A stretch of 64,000 nt of DNA from Kofleriaceae bacterium. GTDB taxonomy: Bacteria; Myxococcota_A; Polyangia; Haliangiales; Haliangiaceae. The position numbers were made by a program, and so were the translations under genes. The notes below the pieces were generated by a model. It was given only the letters and a program-made list of their open reading frames with translations, was not told where the DNA came from and made no database searches. The DNA lies in NCBI GenBank assembly GCA_018057825.1, contig JAGPCY010000030.1, positions 1 to 64,000 of the forward strand. The letters run 5' to 3'. This document shows, in pieces, positions 25,977 to 34,550 of this stretch (position 1 is its first letter; each line of letters begins with the position of its first letter).

Positions 25977-28076
25977 ATGCGCACCACGACCGGCATCCTG
26001 GCTTTTGGCACCAGCGTCACCGCGCTCCTCGCCCTCGGCGGGTGCGCCACCGTCGAGGATGAGGCGCCCGCGGCCCAGGCCCGCGCCGCCGCCCCGGCGC
26101 AAAACGGCAGCGGCCTGCCGCGCATCGATCGCGTCATCACCGGCAGCGACGGCCTGCCGACGTTCCTGCGCGGCGACCTCGGCCGCCTGACCCCGGGCAC
26201 GCCCGATCCGGTGATCGCCCTCGAGCCGGCCCTGCCGGCGATCGCCGCGGCCTTCCGCCTGCGCGCCGAGGATCTGGTCCTGGTCAAGGCCGAGCGCGAC
26301 CCCCAGGGCATGACCCACGTCCGCTATCAGCAGCACAAGCACGGCCTGCGGGTGGTCGGCGGTCAGCTCGTCGTCCACGTCGCCGCCGACGGCGTGATCC
26401 GCTCGGTGACCAGCGACGCCAAGGACGGCGTCGATGTCGATCCGGTGCCGACGATCGAGCGCGACGCCGCGATCGCCACCGCGATCGCCGCCACCGCCGA
26501 CGGCCAGGTCGACCTGCACAACGCCGATCTGGTGTACCTGCTCACCGAGGCCCGCGGCCTCCACCTGGCGTGGGAGCTCGAGCTCCTGGGCCAGGACGGG
26601 ATCGCGGTCGCCGATCGAGTGTTCGTCGACGCCCACCGCGGCGACGTGATCGATCGCCACCCCCAGATCTTCCCGATCAAGAACCGCGAGATCTTCGACG
26701 CGCAGGGCCGGTCGCCGCCGTACTCGGCGACGCCGGGGCCGGTGCTCGGCCGCGAGGGCCAGCCGCCGACCGACGCGGTCGGCCTGGCCGCCTACGACAA
26801 CACCGGCAGCACCTACGACTGCTACCAGCAGCTCTACCAGCGCGACAGCTACGACAACGCCGGGGCCAAGTTGACCTCGGTGGTCCACGCCACCTTCCGC
26901 ACCCCGACCGGCCAGACCACGGCCAACAACGCCGCGTGGGTCGCGGCCTTCGGCCCGGGCATGATGGTCTACGGCGACGGCGACGGCCGGCTCATGACCG
27001 CGCTGGCCCGGTCCTTCGACGTCACCGCCCACGAGCTGACCCACGCGGTCACCTCGGAGACCGCGGCGCTGGCCTACCGCAACGAGTCGGGCGCGATCAA
27101 CGAGGCCATGAGCGACATCATGGCCGCGGTGTGCGAGGCGTGGAAGGATCGCGCGGTGTCGGGCGACACCTGGCTGGTCGGCGAGGACGTCTTCACGCCG
27201 ACCACCGCCGGCGACGCCATGCGCTACATGGCCGACCCGACCCGCGATCGCACGCTCTACCCGGCCGAGCTCGGCGGCTCGCGCGACTTCTACGCCGACC
27301 GCTACACCGGCACCCAGGACAACGGCGGCGTCCACCTGAACTCCGGCATCGCCAACCTGGCCTTCTACCTCCTGTCCCAGGGCGGCCGGCACCCGCGCAA
27401 CCGCACCACCTTCACCGTGCCGGCGATCGGCATCGAGAAGGCCGGGGCGATCTTCCAGCGCGCGCTGACCCAGGGCTACCTGACCCAGAACAGCAACTTC
27501 GCCGCCGCCCGCGCGGCCACCGAGGAGGCGGCCGGCGATCTGTACGGCGCCTCCGACGTGATCTCGGTCGGCACCGCGTGGGCCGCGGTCGGCGTCGGCG
27601 CACCGCCGGCGACCGGCCCCGACACCACCCCGCCGACGGTGGCGATCACCGCGCCGACCTCGGGGGCGTCGGTGACGCCGGGCTTCGCGATCGCGGTGAC
27701 CGCGACCGATGACCAGGGCGTGCAGCGGGTCGAGGTCGCGATCGACGGCACCGCGGTCGGCACCGACAACGTGCCGCCCTACGAGTTCTCCGCCCCGGCC
27801 GACCTTGCCACCGGCAGCCACACGATCACCGCGACCGCCTTCGACGCCGCCAACCAGGCGACCGCGACCGCGACCGTGACCGTGGTCGGCGCGGATCAGG
27901 TGTGCGAGCCGGCGTGTGGCGAGGGCGAGACCTGCGTCGACAACGTCTGCGTCCCGACCCCCAGCGCCGACGGCGACGCCGGCGGCTGCTGCGGCACCTC
28001 GTCGAGCCCAACCTCGGCCCTGGGCGCCCTGGGCGTAGCCGCGGTCCTCGGGCTGCGGCGTCGCCGCCGGGCCTAG
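25977..28076 (+). CDS. Secreted M4 (thermolysin-family) metallopeptidase with Ig-like and MYXO-CTERM-like tail (699 aa)
   Basis: The ATG at 25977 gives a lipoprotein-like signal (SVTALLALGGCATV). Residues of about 45-230 form an FTP/PepSY-type propeptide (RYQQHKHGLRVVGGQLVVHV). The catalytic domain has HELTH near residue 351, with the third zinc ligand in GAINEAMSDIMA and the later active-site region DNGGVHLNSGIANLAFYLL. After about 545 comes a bacterial Ig-like domain (PPTVAITAPTSGASVTPG), then a Cys-rich CEPACGEGETC segment and a GGCCG plus hydrophobic plus RRRRR tail typical of myxobacterial surface sorting. It degrades protein outside the cell after propeptide removal. A hexamer array starts 5 bases after the stop. 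Confidence 0.95.
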   Translation: MRTTTGILAFGTSVTALLALGGCATVEDEAPAAQARAAAPAQNGSGLPRIDRVITGSDGLPTFLRGDLGRLTPGTPDPVIALEPALPAIAAAFRLRAEDLVLVKAERDPQGMTHVRYQQHKHGLRVVGGQLVVHVAADGVIRSVTSDAKDGVDVDPVPTIERDAAIATAIAATADGQVDLHNADLVYLLTEARGLHLAWELELLGQDGIAVADRVFVDAHRGDVIDRHPQIFPIKNREIFDAQGRSPPYSATPGPVLGREGQPPTDAVGLAAYDNTGSTYDCYQQLYQRDSYDNAGAKLTSVVHATFRTPTGQTTANNAAWVAAFGPGMMVYGDGDGRLMTALARSFDVTAHELTHAVTSETAALAYRNESGAINEAMSDIMAAVCEAWKDRAVSGDTWLVGEDVFTPTTAGDAMRYMADPTRDRTLYPAELGGSRDFYADRYTGTQDNGGVHLNSGIANLAFYLLSQGGRHPRNRTTFTVPAIGIEKAGAIFQRALTQGYLTQNSNFAAARAATEEAAGDLYGASDVISVGTAWAAVGVGAPPATGPDTTPPTVAITAPTSGASVTPGFAIAVTATDDQGVQRVEVAIDGTAVGTDNVPPYEFSAPADLATGSHTITATAFDAANQATATATVTVVGADQVCEPACGEGETCVDNVCVPTPSADGDAGGCCGTSSSPTSALGALGVAAVLGLRRRRRA

Positions 28077-28080
28077 CCGG

Positions 28081-28195
28081 CTCGGTCTCCGTCTCGGACT
28101 CGTCTCGGACTCGGACTCGGCCTCGGTCTCGGCCTCCGCCTCGGTCTCGGCCTCGTCTCGGCCTCGGACTCGGACTCCCCGCCTCCCCGCCTCGC
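28081..28195. repeat. Hexamer array R1 (CTCGGT/CTCGGA/CTCGGC, about 115 bp)
   Basis: Imperfect tandem hexamers of the form CTCGGN and CTCCGN fill the space between two convergent genes, starting 5 bases after the M4 peptidase stop and ending 2 bases from the phosphoesterase stop. There are occasional 3-base slips (CTCGT). No reading frame through it is believed to be coding. Confidence 0.9.
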
Positions 28196-28196
28196 G

Positions 28197-29240
28197 CTAC
28201 GGCTTGGTGATCGTGCGCTCGAAGTCGAGGGCGCCGGTGCGGTCGTAGAACCGGCCGGTCAGGCGCTTGCCGGTGACCTCGACCAGCAAAAAGCCAGGCT
28301 TCTGATCGTCCTGGTAGTGGAAGGCGTTGCCGCGGTCCTGGAACCCGGTGTTCTTGGCGCCGGCGCCGCTGATGATCAGCTCGGCGCCACACAGCGCCGT
28401 CGGCTCGTCGAGCCACTGCCGGTTGTGGTCGTGGCCCGACACCACCAGGTCGACGGTGCCGCACACCACGTCGTCGAAGAAGTCCTTGAGGTCGCCACCG
28501 CCCACGATCGGCAGCGGGTTGGGTACCGGGATGCCGAGCAGCTCGGGGGCGTCGTAGTTGCCGGCGTTACCGTGCTGGCCGTTCGAGCGATACGGGTGGT
28601 GACCGGCGGCGATCTTCCAGTCGACGCCCTCGAGCTCCATGAGCGCGGTCGGGTACCAGGCGCGCTGGTCCCCGAACATCGTGTTGTCCCAGAGGATCGA
28701 GTTGGTATCGAGGGCGATGATGCCGACGTTGCCGTGCTTGATCGTGTAGTGGGTCGCCGGCATCTCCCACTTGTCGGAGACGTCGGTGTACATGACCTCG
28801 ATCGGCCCCTTGGCCCACTCGTTGCCGACGCCGGGCGCGTCGATGAGGAGCACCTGACCGCCGTAGTCGTGATTGCCGAGCACCGCGTAGATCGGCATGG
28901 TCAACGGCGCGTAGGGCATCTCGAACTTGGTCTGCCACTGCGAGTCGGTCGTGCTGGTGACGCCGTCGTCGTAGATGTTGTCGCCCAGGAGCAACGCGAA
29001 GTCGCAGCCGCCGGCGCGGTCGCAGATGGTCTTGATCGCGCGGCCGACGTCGTACTGCGCGGTGTTGCCCTCGCCGGTGTCGCCGAGGACGGCGAACCGC
29101 ACGGTCGGCGGCGGCGCGTCGGGGCCGGCGTCGACGGGGCGCGGGGCGTCGATCGGACCGGGGGCGTCGGGCGAACCCGAGGAGCTGGGCGAGCCGCCGC
29201 AGGCGGCGACCAGGAGCGCGGGGAGGACGAGCGGACGCAT
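28197..29240 (-). CDS. Metallophosphoesterase lipoprotein, acid-phosphatase-like (347 aa)
   Basis: The start ATG 29240 gives a short lipoprotein signal (MRPLVLPALLVAACGG), then an Asp/Pro/Ala-rich linker to about residue 50. The calcineurin-like metal site is complete: FAVLGDTGEG, LLGDNIYDDG, LGNHDYGG, AGHHPYRSNG and SGHDHNRQW, giving the Asp, Asn and His ligands of a binuclear centre. Spacing resembles tartrate-resistant purple acid phosphatases. It should hydrolyse phosphate esters at the cell surface. The start is supported by TAACCT 7 bases upstream; a much longer open frame upstream is shadow of the CBS gene. The hexamer array abuts its 3' end. Confidence 0.93.
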   Translation of the reverse strand: MRPLVLPALLVAACGGSPSSSGSPDAPGPIDAPRPVDAGPDAPPPTVRFAVLGDTGEGNTAQYDVGRAIKTICDRAGGCDFALLLGDNIYDDGVTSTTDSQWQTKFEMPYAPLTMPIYAVLGNHDYGGQVLLIDAPGVGNEWAKGPIEVMYTDVSDKWEMPATHYTIKHGNVGIIALDTNSILWDNTMFGDQRAWYPTALMELEGVDWKIAAGHHPYRSNGQHGNAGNYDAPELLGIPVPNPLPIVGGGDLKDFFDDVVCGTVDLVVSGHDHNRQWLDEPTALCGAELIISGAGAKNTGFQDRGNAFHYQDDQKPGFLLVEVTGKRLTGRFYDRTGALDFERTITKP

Positions 29241-29247
29241 CGGCCGG

Positions 29248-29253
29248 AGGTTA
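29248..29253 (-). promoter_or_regulatory. TAACCT -10 box for a leaderless start at 29240 (-)
   Basis: TAACCT on the minus strand is followed by 7 bases and ATG, with no Shine-Dalgarno. Confidence 0.45.
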
Positions 29254-29287
29254 TGCCGTGCCCCGGCCCGGGTGGGTGACAATCTGG

Positions 29288-30052
29288 TTAGAGATCGACG
29301 CCGGCCACGACGCCCGCGAAGTCCAGCCCCGACACTAGCCCGACGAAGTCGCGGTTCTTGCTGACCACGATCCGGCGCACGCCCAGCTCGCCGGCCTGGG
29401 CCGCGGCCCGGTGGATCGAGGTGGTGATGGGCAGACACACGAGCGACGGATCGAGCAGCTCGCCGACCGGCGTGGTCGGCTCGAGGTCGCGGGCCGCCAG
29501 CGCCTCCTCCTGCGTGAACATCCCGATCGGCCAGTCGTGCTCGGTGACGATCAAGCCGGTGATGCCGCCGCGATCGAGCCACTCCATGGCCAGGGCCAGG
29601 CTCTGGCCGACGTCGATCGTGGCGACCGGCGCGCTCATGATCGAGCCGAGATCGCCGTCGACCCGGGCCTTGGCCAGGGCCCGGGTCAGATCGGTGGTCG
29701 AGACCACGCCGCGCAGCGCGCCGCCCTCGACCAGGAACACCCGGTGGATGCGGTGCTCGATCATCTGCTTGGCGATCGCGCCCAGGGACGCGGTCGGCTC
29801 GGCGACGATCGGGCCCTGGGTCATGAGCGCGCCGACCGAGGCCGCGCGCGCCGCCGCTGGCCGCCGCTGATCGTGGACCAGATCGGACCGCGACAGCACG
29901 CCGACGATCGAGCCGCGATCGTCGATGACCGGCAGCGCCGACACCCGACGCTGGGCGAGGACGGCGGCGGCCTCGGCGGTGGGCGCGTCCGGCCGGATGG
30001 TGGCCAGCGCGGTGGTCATGTACGAGGCAGCCGGGTGCGTCGAGACGCTCAT
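29288..30052 (-). CDS. Four-CBS-domain protein (254 aa)
   Basis: Four tandem CBS modules can be counted: about residues 8-60 (VSALPVIDDRGSIVGVLSRSDL), 72-128 (IHRVFLVEGGALRGVVSTTDL), 140-190 (GITGLIVTEHDWPIGMFTQEE) and 198-250 (VRRIVVSKNRDFVGLVSG). Nothing else is attached, so it is a stand-alone nucleotide-sensing or regulatory protein of the cytoplasm; CBS pairs commonly bind adenosine nucleotides. The partner is unknown; neighbours are secreted hydrolases and give no hint. TAGCGT lies 6 bases before the ATG, suggesting a leaderless message. Confidence 0.93.
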   Translation of the reverse strand: MSVSTHPAASYMTTALATIRPDAPTAEAAAVLAQRRVSALPVIDDRGSIVGVLSRSDLVHDQRRPAAARAASVGALMTQGPIVAEPTASLGAIAKQMIEHRIHRVFLVEGGALRGVVSTTDLTRALAKARVDGDLGSIMSAPVATIDVGQSLALAMEWLDRGGITGLIVTEHDWPIGMFTQEEALAARDLEPTTPVGELLDPSLVCLPITTSIHRAAAQAGELGVRRIVVSKNRDFVGLVSGLDFAGVVAGVDL

Positions 30053-30058
30053 GCCCCC

Positions 30059-30064
30059 ACGCTA
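30059..30064 (-). promoter_or_regulatory. TAGCGT -10 box for a leaderless start at 30052 (-)
   Basis: TAGCGT on the minus strand, 6-base spacer, ATG; no Shine-Dalgarno. Confidence 0.45.
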
Positions 30065-30173
30065 CTGCAAGCCGGCCGCCAACCCCAGGTCCACCGGAAT
30101 CCACCCGCCGTCCGCAAGCGTTGCGCCTACCGACGACGACGACCGGCCCGTCGCGCAACCGCCGCGCTGACGA

Positions 30174-32111
30174 TCACTGCACCAGCGCGCCACAGGCGCC
30201 GGCCGCGCAGTCGCACGGCGCGCCGCCGCAGGCGTCGACCAGGGTGCCGTCGCGCAGGAAGTCGTCGATCTGATCCATCAGGTTGGCCCGGCGCCGCGGG
30301 TTGCCATGGGCGCTATTGTCGGCGCTGTTCAAGAGGTTCGAGGTCGGCGGCAGCGGGGTCGGGTGCTCGTCGACGATCACCAGGCCCGAGCGCGCCGAGG
30401 CCGGCGCCGCGGTCAACCCGTAGGGCGGCGCCGCGACCGCGCCGACCAGGCCCAGGCCCATCGTCCGGGCCTGGAGGAACGACGCCAGGTTGGTGACCTG
30501 GGCGTCGCCCAGGGAGGTGTGGAGCAAGAACTGCTTGTCGCTCGTGGGCGCGGCGGCCAGCGGCGCCCAGTGGATGGGATCGATCACGTCGAGGCCCATC
30601 TGCAGGATCTGCTGCAAGAGCGCCTGGGTCAGTGGATCGGGGTAGCTGCCCTTGAACGGAAGCCCGAGGCGCGCCCAGTTGGTCGAGCGCTCGAACAGCA
30701 AGCTCCAGTTGGCGCCGCCGACGTGGAGCGCCGCCCGCTTCATCGTCGGATCGATCGCGAACAGCGTGCTGCCGAGGATGTGGCCCTGGGAGATGCCGTA
30801 GAAGGTCAGCTCGGCCTCGGGCGAGGTGCCCAGATCGGCGACCGAGGCGCCGCTGCCGTCGGTCAGGACCTGGGTCGCGATCTTGGTCTTGGCCAGCGCG
30901 ACCAGGGCCTCGACGTCGATCATGCCCTGGACGATCCGCTCGCCGAACCCGAAGGCCAGATCGACGTTGCCCATGGTCAGGAGCGAGCGGGCGACGTCGG
31001 CGGTCGACATGCCGCGCCAGTCGGCGCCGAGGATGATGCGGCAGTGACGGGTGGCGAAGCTGGCCAGGTAGCCGCCGCCGGTCTCCTCGATGCCGCCGAA
31101 GAAGCCGTGGCCGAAGATCGTGATCGGCGCCGGGTCGGCGGCGGTCGCGCAGCTCGGCACCAGGGCCACCGCGCGGGCCAAGGACGTCCCGACCACCATC
31201 GGCGCGCCGGCGCCGTCGCGCAAGAGGCCCGCGTCGTCGCGCACGTTGGGGGCGTCGAAGTAGAACGTCACGCGCTTGGCGATGCCCGGGTAGGGGGCGG
31301 CCTCGACCATCAGATCGTGGAGCGCGAGGTTGGCGCCGCCGGCGCCCTGGAAGGCCGCGGCGGCGTCGCGGGCCGCCAGCAGATCGCGGCGGAGATCGTC
31401 GTCGGGCGCGGTGGTGAACTCCCAGGCCAGGAGCAGGTCGTCGGTGGCGACCCCGGCCGCGGTCAACCGGGCGAGGACGTCGTCGTAGCTCGGCCGCAGC
31501 GCCTCGAGGCCGGCGTGATCGGTGGTGGCGCCGTCGACAAGGGCGGCGAACCCCGGCGGGCGGGCCAGGGCCGAGCCGTCGGCGGCGCGCAGCGCCGAGG
31601 TGATCGCGACCAGGTAGCGCCGGCCGCCGGCCAGGCGGGTGGCCGGTCGCAGGTACAAGGCCTGGCGCGAGGGCGCGTCGGCCAGGGCGTTGGCGTCGAC
31701 CTCGGCCAGGTGCGCGACCCGCTCGCCGGTGGTGGTGTCGAGGATCACGGTCGGGCTGGCGGGCGTGACGCTGGCGGCGATGGTCGAGACGCCGGCCAGG
31801 TTGCTACCGTCGAGGGCGACCCCGAAGTGCGCGACGATCTGGGTGGCCGGCGAGTAGCCGCGCTTGCCGTTCAGTCGCGCTGGATCGAAGGCCAGGCCGT
31901 CGCCGTTGGCCGGTACGGCGCCGGCCGGGAAGGCCAAGACGACGCCGGTCGGCGACGCCGCCGACGCCTGCTGATAGACCGAGGCCGGCCACGGCGCGAG
32001 GCAGGCGCCGCCTTGCAGCGGGTTGCACTCGGCCGGGACGTCGAGGTGGCGGACGCCGTCGTCGCAGGCGACGGCGGTGAGGAGCAGCACGGCGGCGGAC
32101 CAGCGGAACAT
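30174..32111 (-). CDS. Alpha/beta-hydrolase-type lipoprotein, lipase-like (645 aa)
   Basis: The ATG at 32111 gives a lipoprotein signal (MFRWSAAVLLLTAVACDDG). The first half is beta-rich (ATQIVAHFGVALDGSNL) and includes a segment typical of extracellular lipases of myxobacteria in my reading. The second half has hydrolase features: GHGFFGG as the oxyanion-hole region, a nucleophile elbow TFYGISQGHILGS near residue 440, and IVDEHPTPLPP as a likely acidic region. The C-terminus is Cys-rich (CGGAPCDCAAGACG). The substrate is unknown; a lipid or polyester ester bond is most likely. TACCCT lies 6 bases before the ATG; the divergent S41 gene starts 31 bases away. Confidence 0.75.
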   Translation of the reverse strand: MFRWSAAVLLLTAVACDDGVRHLDVPAECNPLQGGACLAPWPASVYQQASAASPTGVVLAFPAGAVPANGDGLAFDPARLNGKRGYSPATQIVAHFGVALDGSNLAGVSTIAASVTPASPTVILDTTTGERVAHLAEVDANALADAPSRQALYLRPATRLAGGRRYLVAITSALRAADGSALARPPGFAALVDGATTDHAGLEALRPSYDDVLARLTAAGVATDDLLLAWEFTTAPDDDLRRDLLAARDAAAAFQGAGGANLALHDLMVEAAPYPGIAKRVTFYFDAPNVRDDAGLLRDGAGAPMVVGTSLARAVALVPSCATAADPAPITIFGHGFFGGIEETGGGYLASFATRHCRIILGADWRGMSTADVARSLLTMGNVDLAFGFGERIVQGMIDVEALVALAKTKIATQVLTDGSGASVADLGTSPEAELTFYGISQGHILGSTLFAIDPTMKRAALHVGGANWSLLFERSTNWARLGLPFKGSYPDPLTQALLQQILQMGLDVIDPIHWAPLAAAPTSDKQFLLHTSLGDAQVTNLASFLQARTMGLGLVGAVAAPPYGLTAAPASARSGLVIVDEHPTPLPPTSNLLNSADNSAHGNPRRRANLMDQIDDFLRDGTLVDACGGAPCDCAAGACGALVQ

Positions 32112-32117
32112 CCCGCG

Positions 32118-32123
32118 AGGGTA
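32118..32123 (-). promoter_or_regulatory. TACCCT -10 box for a leaderless start at 32111 (-)
   Basis: TACCCT on the minus strand, 6-base spacer, ATG. It lies in a 30-base divergent intergenic region that also holds the opposing TATCGT box, leaving no room for ordinary leaders. Confidence 0.55.
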
Positions 32124-32129
32124 TCGCGC

Positions 32130-32135
32130 TATCGT
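32130..32135 (+). promoter_or_regulatory. TATCGT -10 box for a leaderless GTG start at 32142
   Basis: TATCGT is followed by 6 bases and GTG 32142, back to back with the opposing TACCCT box. Confidence 0.55.
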
Positions 32136-32141
32136 CGCGCG

Positions 32142-33407
32142 GTGCGAACCCTCGTCGTAGTCGCCCTGTCGATGGCGCTGGCCGCTACCGGCTGCCGCAA
32201 GGCCAAGCGCGGCTGGCCGTCGGGGGCGGCGCCGGCCGACGCCGCGGTCGCGACCACCCTCGATCCCAAGCTCGCGGCCTGGCGCTCGGATCTGCAGGTC
32301 CTCGGCGAGGAGCTGCCGCGTCGGCACAAGAACCTGTTCTTCCAGCTCCCGGAGCCGGCGTTTCGCGCCCGGCTGACCGACCTGATCGAGCGCGTGCCGA
32401 CGATGACCGAGGACGCGATGCTGGTCGAGGTGCTACGCCTGATCGCCGACGTCGGCGATGGTCACACCGGGATGCGACCACCGGTGCGCCCGATCTATCC
32501 GCTCCAGGTGGCGTGGTTCGAGGAGGGGCTGTTCGTGACCGCGAGCTTCGATCGCGACGCCTGGGCGGTGGGCCAACGCATCACCGCGATCGGCGGTCGG
32601 CCGGTCGACGAGGTCCTGCCTCGGCTGGTCGAGCTCCTGCCCCGGGACAACGCGATGCGCGGTCGCGCGCTCATCAACCTAGCCTTCGTGCAGTCGGTGG
32701 TCGCGGTTGGCCTCGGCCTCGCCAACCCCGATCGCTCGCTGACCGTGACGGTCGCCACCGCCGACGGCGAGCGCCCCCTGGTGCTGTCGCAGGGCCTGGG
32801 CCAGCCGAAGCCGCCGCGCCGGGATCCGGCCGCGACCCCGCTGGCCGAGCGCAACCCTGGCCAGCTCTACTGGTTCGAGTATCTCGCCGACGCCCGGGCG
32901 CTGTTCTTTCAGTACAACCGCTGCGCCGACGGCCAACCGTCCTTCGCCGAGCGGATCGCCGAGGTCCAGGCGGTGGCGGCCGCGAAGCCGGTCGAGCGCT
33001 TGATCATCGACCTGCGCAACAACAGCGGCGGCAACAGCGACATCGCCAAGCCCCTCCTGGCCTGGCTAACCGCCGACCCGGCCCTGGCGCGGCGGACCTT
33101 CGTGTTGATCGGTCGCACTACCTTCTCGTCGGCGGTCTTGAACGCGCTCGCACTCGAAGACCTCGGCGCCACCTTGGTCGGCGAGATCGCCGGCGGCGCC
33201 CCGACCCACTACGGCGAGACCAAGTCGTTCCAGCTCCCGGCGACCGCGACCCAGATCTCCTACTCGACCAAGTACCACGCCCACGCTCGCCACCCGGGCC
33301 GCGAGCTGGTCCCGACCATCGCCGTGCCGTGGCGCGCCGCCGATCACTTCGCGGGCAAGGACGCCGCCCTCGAGGCCGCCCTGACCGCCCCAGTGCCCAA
33401 CCGCTAG
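32142..33407 (+). CDS. S41-family (tail-specific protease-like) lipoprotein peptidase (421 aa)
   Basis: The GTG start gives a lipoprotein signal (LVVVALSMALAATGCRK). A PDZ-like strand pattern occurs near residues 130-165 (GQRITAIGGRPVDEVL). The S41 core is seen in LIIDLRNNSGGNSDIAKPL and in GRTTFSSAVLNALALEDL near residue 325, where the nucleophile Ser is expected, followed by GEIAGGAPTHYGE. The general-base Lys of classical CtpA is not obvious, so it may be of the tricorn-like subgroup. It probably cleaves peptides in the periplasm or at the surface. A much longer upstream frame is antisense to the neighbouring lipase. A hexamer array begins 12 bases after the stop. Confidence 0.87.
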   Translation: MRTLVVVALSMALAATGCRKAKRGWPSGAAPADAAVATTLDPKLAAWRSDLQVLGEELPRRHKNLFFQLPEPAFRARLTDLIERVPTMTEDAMLVEVLRLIADVGDGHTGMRPPVRPIYPLQVAWFEEGLFVTASFDRDAWAVGQRITAIGGRPVDEVLPRLVELLPRDNAMRGRALINLAFVQSVVAVGLGLANPDRSLTVTVATADGERPLVLSQGLGQPKPPRRDPAATPLAERNPGQLYWFEYLADARALFFQYNRCADGQPSFAERIAEVQAVAAAKPVERLIIDLRNNSGGNSDIAKPLLAWLTADPALARRTFVLIGRTTFSSAVLNALALEDLGATLVGEIAGGAPTHYGETKSFQLPATATQISYSTKYHAHARHPGRELVPTIAVPWRAADHFAGKDAALEAALTAPVPNR

Positions 33408-33418
33408 CCTCAACGCCC

Positions 33419-33575
33419 TCGCCCTCGGCCTCGATCTCCGCCTCGGCCTCGGTCTCGGTCTCGGTCTCGGTCTCGGCCTCGGTCTCCGCCTCGGTCTCGG
33501 CCTCGGTCTCCGCCTCGGTCTCGGGTTCGGTCTCGGTCTCGGTCTCGGTCTCCGCCTCGGCCTCACTCTCCCCCG
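33419..33575. repeat. Hexamer array R2 (CTCGGT/CTCGGC/CTCCGC, about 157 bp)
   Basis: Tandem CTCGGT, CTCGGC and CTCCGC units with one TTCGGT variant fill the gap between the convergent S41 and TPR-like genes. All frames are open because the unit has no stop codons, which produces long spurious frames. Confidence 0.9.
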
Positions 33576-33585
33576 CGACTCGCCC

Positions 33586-34518
33586 TCAGTACCCAAACGC
33601 CGCGCGCCAGCGCTTGCGCGCGAGGAGCTTGGCCTCAGCCGCGTGGCGCCGGGCCTCGACCGCGGCGCCCTTGGCCAGCGCGCGATCGATCGTCGACGAC
33701 GCGCGCCGCCAGCGCTCGTCGTCGTCGTGGTAGCGCTCGAGGGCGCGGATGGCCTTGCTGCGATCGACGCCGTCGGCCTTGGCCCGCGGGTGGCCGGCCA
33801 GCTCGGCGCGGCGCAGGGCCATGAGCGCGAGCTGGTTGTCGCCCCGCTGCATGAGCGTCCACGCCAACCCGAACCACAGATCGGGATCGCGGTCGGCGCC
33901 GCCGAAGCGAACGAGGCCAACCATCGCGGTGACCGCGCGATCGAGGTCGCGGTCGTCCTTGTGCTTGGTCTGGACGATGAGCCGCTTGAGATCGTGACCG
34001 AGGAAGGTCTCGCGCTCGCGCAGCGTCGGATCCTTGGCGACGCGCAGCTTGTACTCGAGGAGCTTGACCTGGAACTCCTCGCGGCCGAAGTGGGCATCGG
34101 GGTTGATCGTCAGGGCGCGGCGCAGCTCCACCAGCGCACCGGCGACGTCGCCCTTCATGGCCAGGAACGTGCCGCGGTTGGCGTGGGTGGTGTACTCGCC
34201 GGGGAAGCGCTGGTCCTTGGCGGCCAGGACCGCGAGGGCATCGTCGTGAGCCCCGGTGCGAGCCAGGGCGACCGCCAGATCGTCGTAGCGCTCCTTGGGT
34301 GCGGCTCCAGTGTCGACGAGCGGCCGGGTGTAGGCGAGCTTGGCCGGGTAGAACCCGGGGCCGTGGTGACCGTGTTCACCGCGCAAGACCGCCGCGGTGT
34401 CGCGATCGCTCAGGGTCTCTTCCTTGAGGGTGTCGTAGTCCCACAGGCAGGCGACCGCCGGCGGCGCCGAGGCGATCGCGAGGGCAGCGGCGGCGACGAC
34501 AGCGGCGAGGGTTCGCAT
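33586..34518 (-). CDS. Exported TPR-like protein (310 aa)
   Basis: The ATG at 34518 gives a signal peptide (AAVVAAAALAIASAPPAVA) ending before a Cys (ACLWDYDTLKEE), so Sec-type or possibly lipidated. The mature part consists of helical pairs in TPR style (YDDLAVALARTGAHDDALAVLAAKD, GEYTTHANRGTFLAMKGDVAGALVELRRAL, DLWFGLAWTLMQRGDNQLALMALRRAEL). It probably mediates protein contacts in the periplasm. It lies 32 bases downstream of the beta-lactamase-like gene on the same strand. The frame is open far upstream, but that is shadow. Confidence 0.8.
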   Translation of the reverse strand: MRTLAAVVAAAALAIASAPPAVACLWDYDTLKEETLSDRDTAAVLRGEHGHHGPGFYPAKLAYTRPLVDTGAAPKERYDDLAVALARTGAHDDALAVLAAKDQRFPGEYTTHANRGTFLAMKGDVAGALVELRRALTINPDAHFGREEFQVKLLEYKLRVAKDPTLRERETFLGHDLKRLIVQTKHKDDRDLDRAVTAMVGLVRFGGADRDPDLWFGLAWTLMQRGDNQLALMALRRAELAGHPRAKADGVDRSKAIRALERYHDDDERWRRASSTIDRALAKGAAVEARRHAAEAKLLARKRWRAAFGY

Positions 34519-34550
34519 GACCCGAGCATGCCGCGGCGACCGCGTCGACG

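Noticed and set aside
30306-32141. N-terminal extension of the S41 peptidase (over 600 residues)
   Set aside because: It is the reverse of the lipase-like gene. The GTG at 32142 has a signal peptide and a -10 box.
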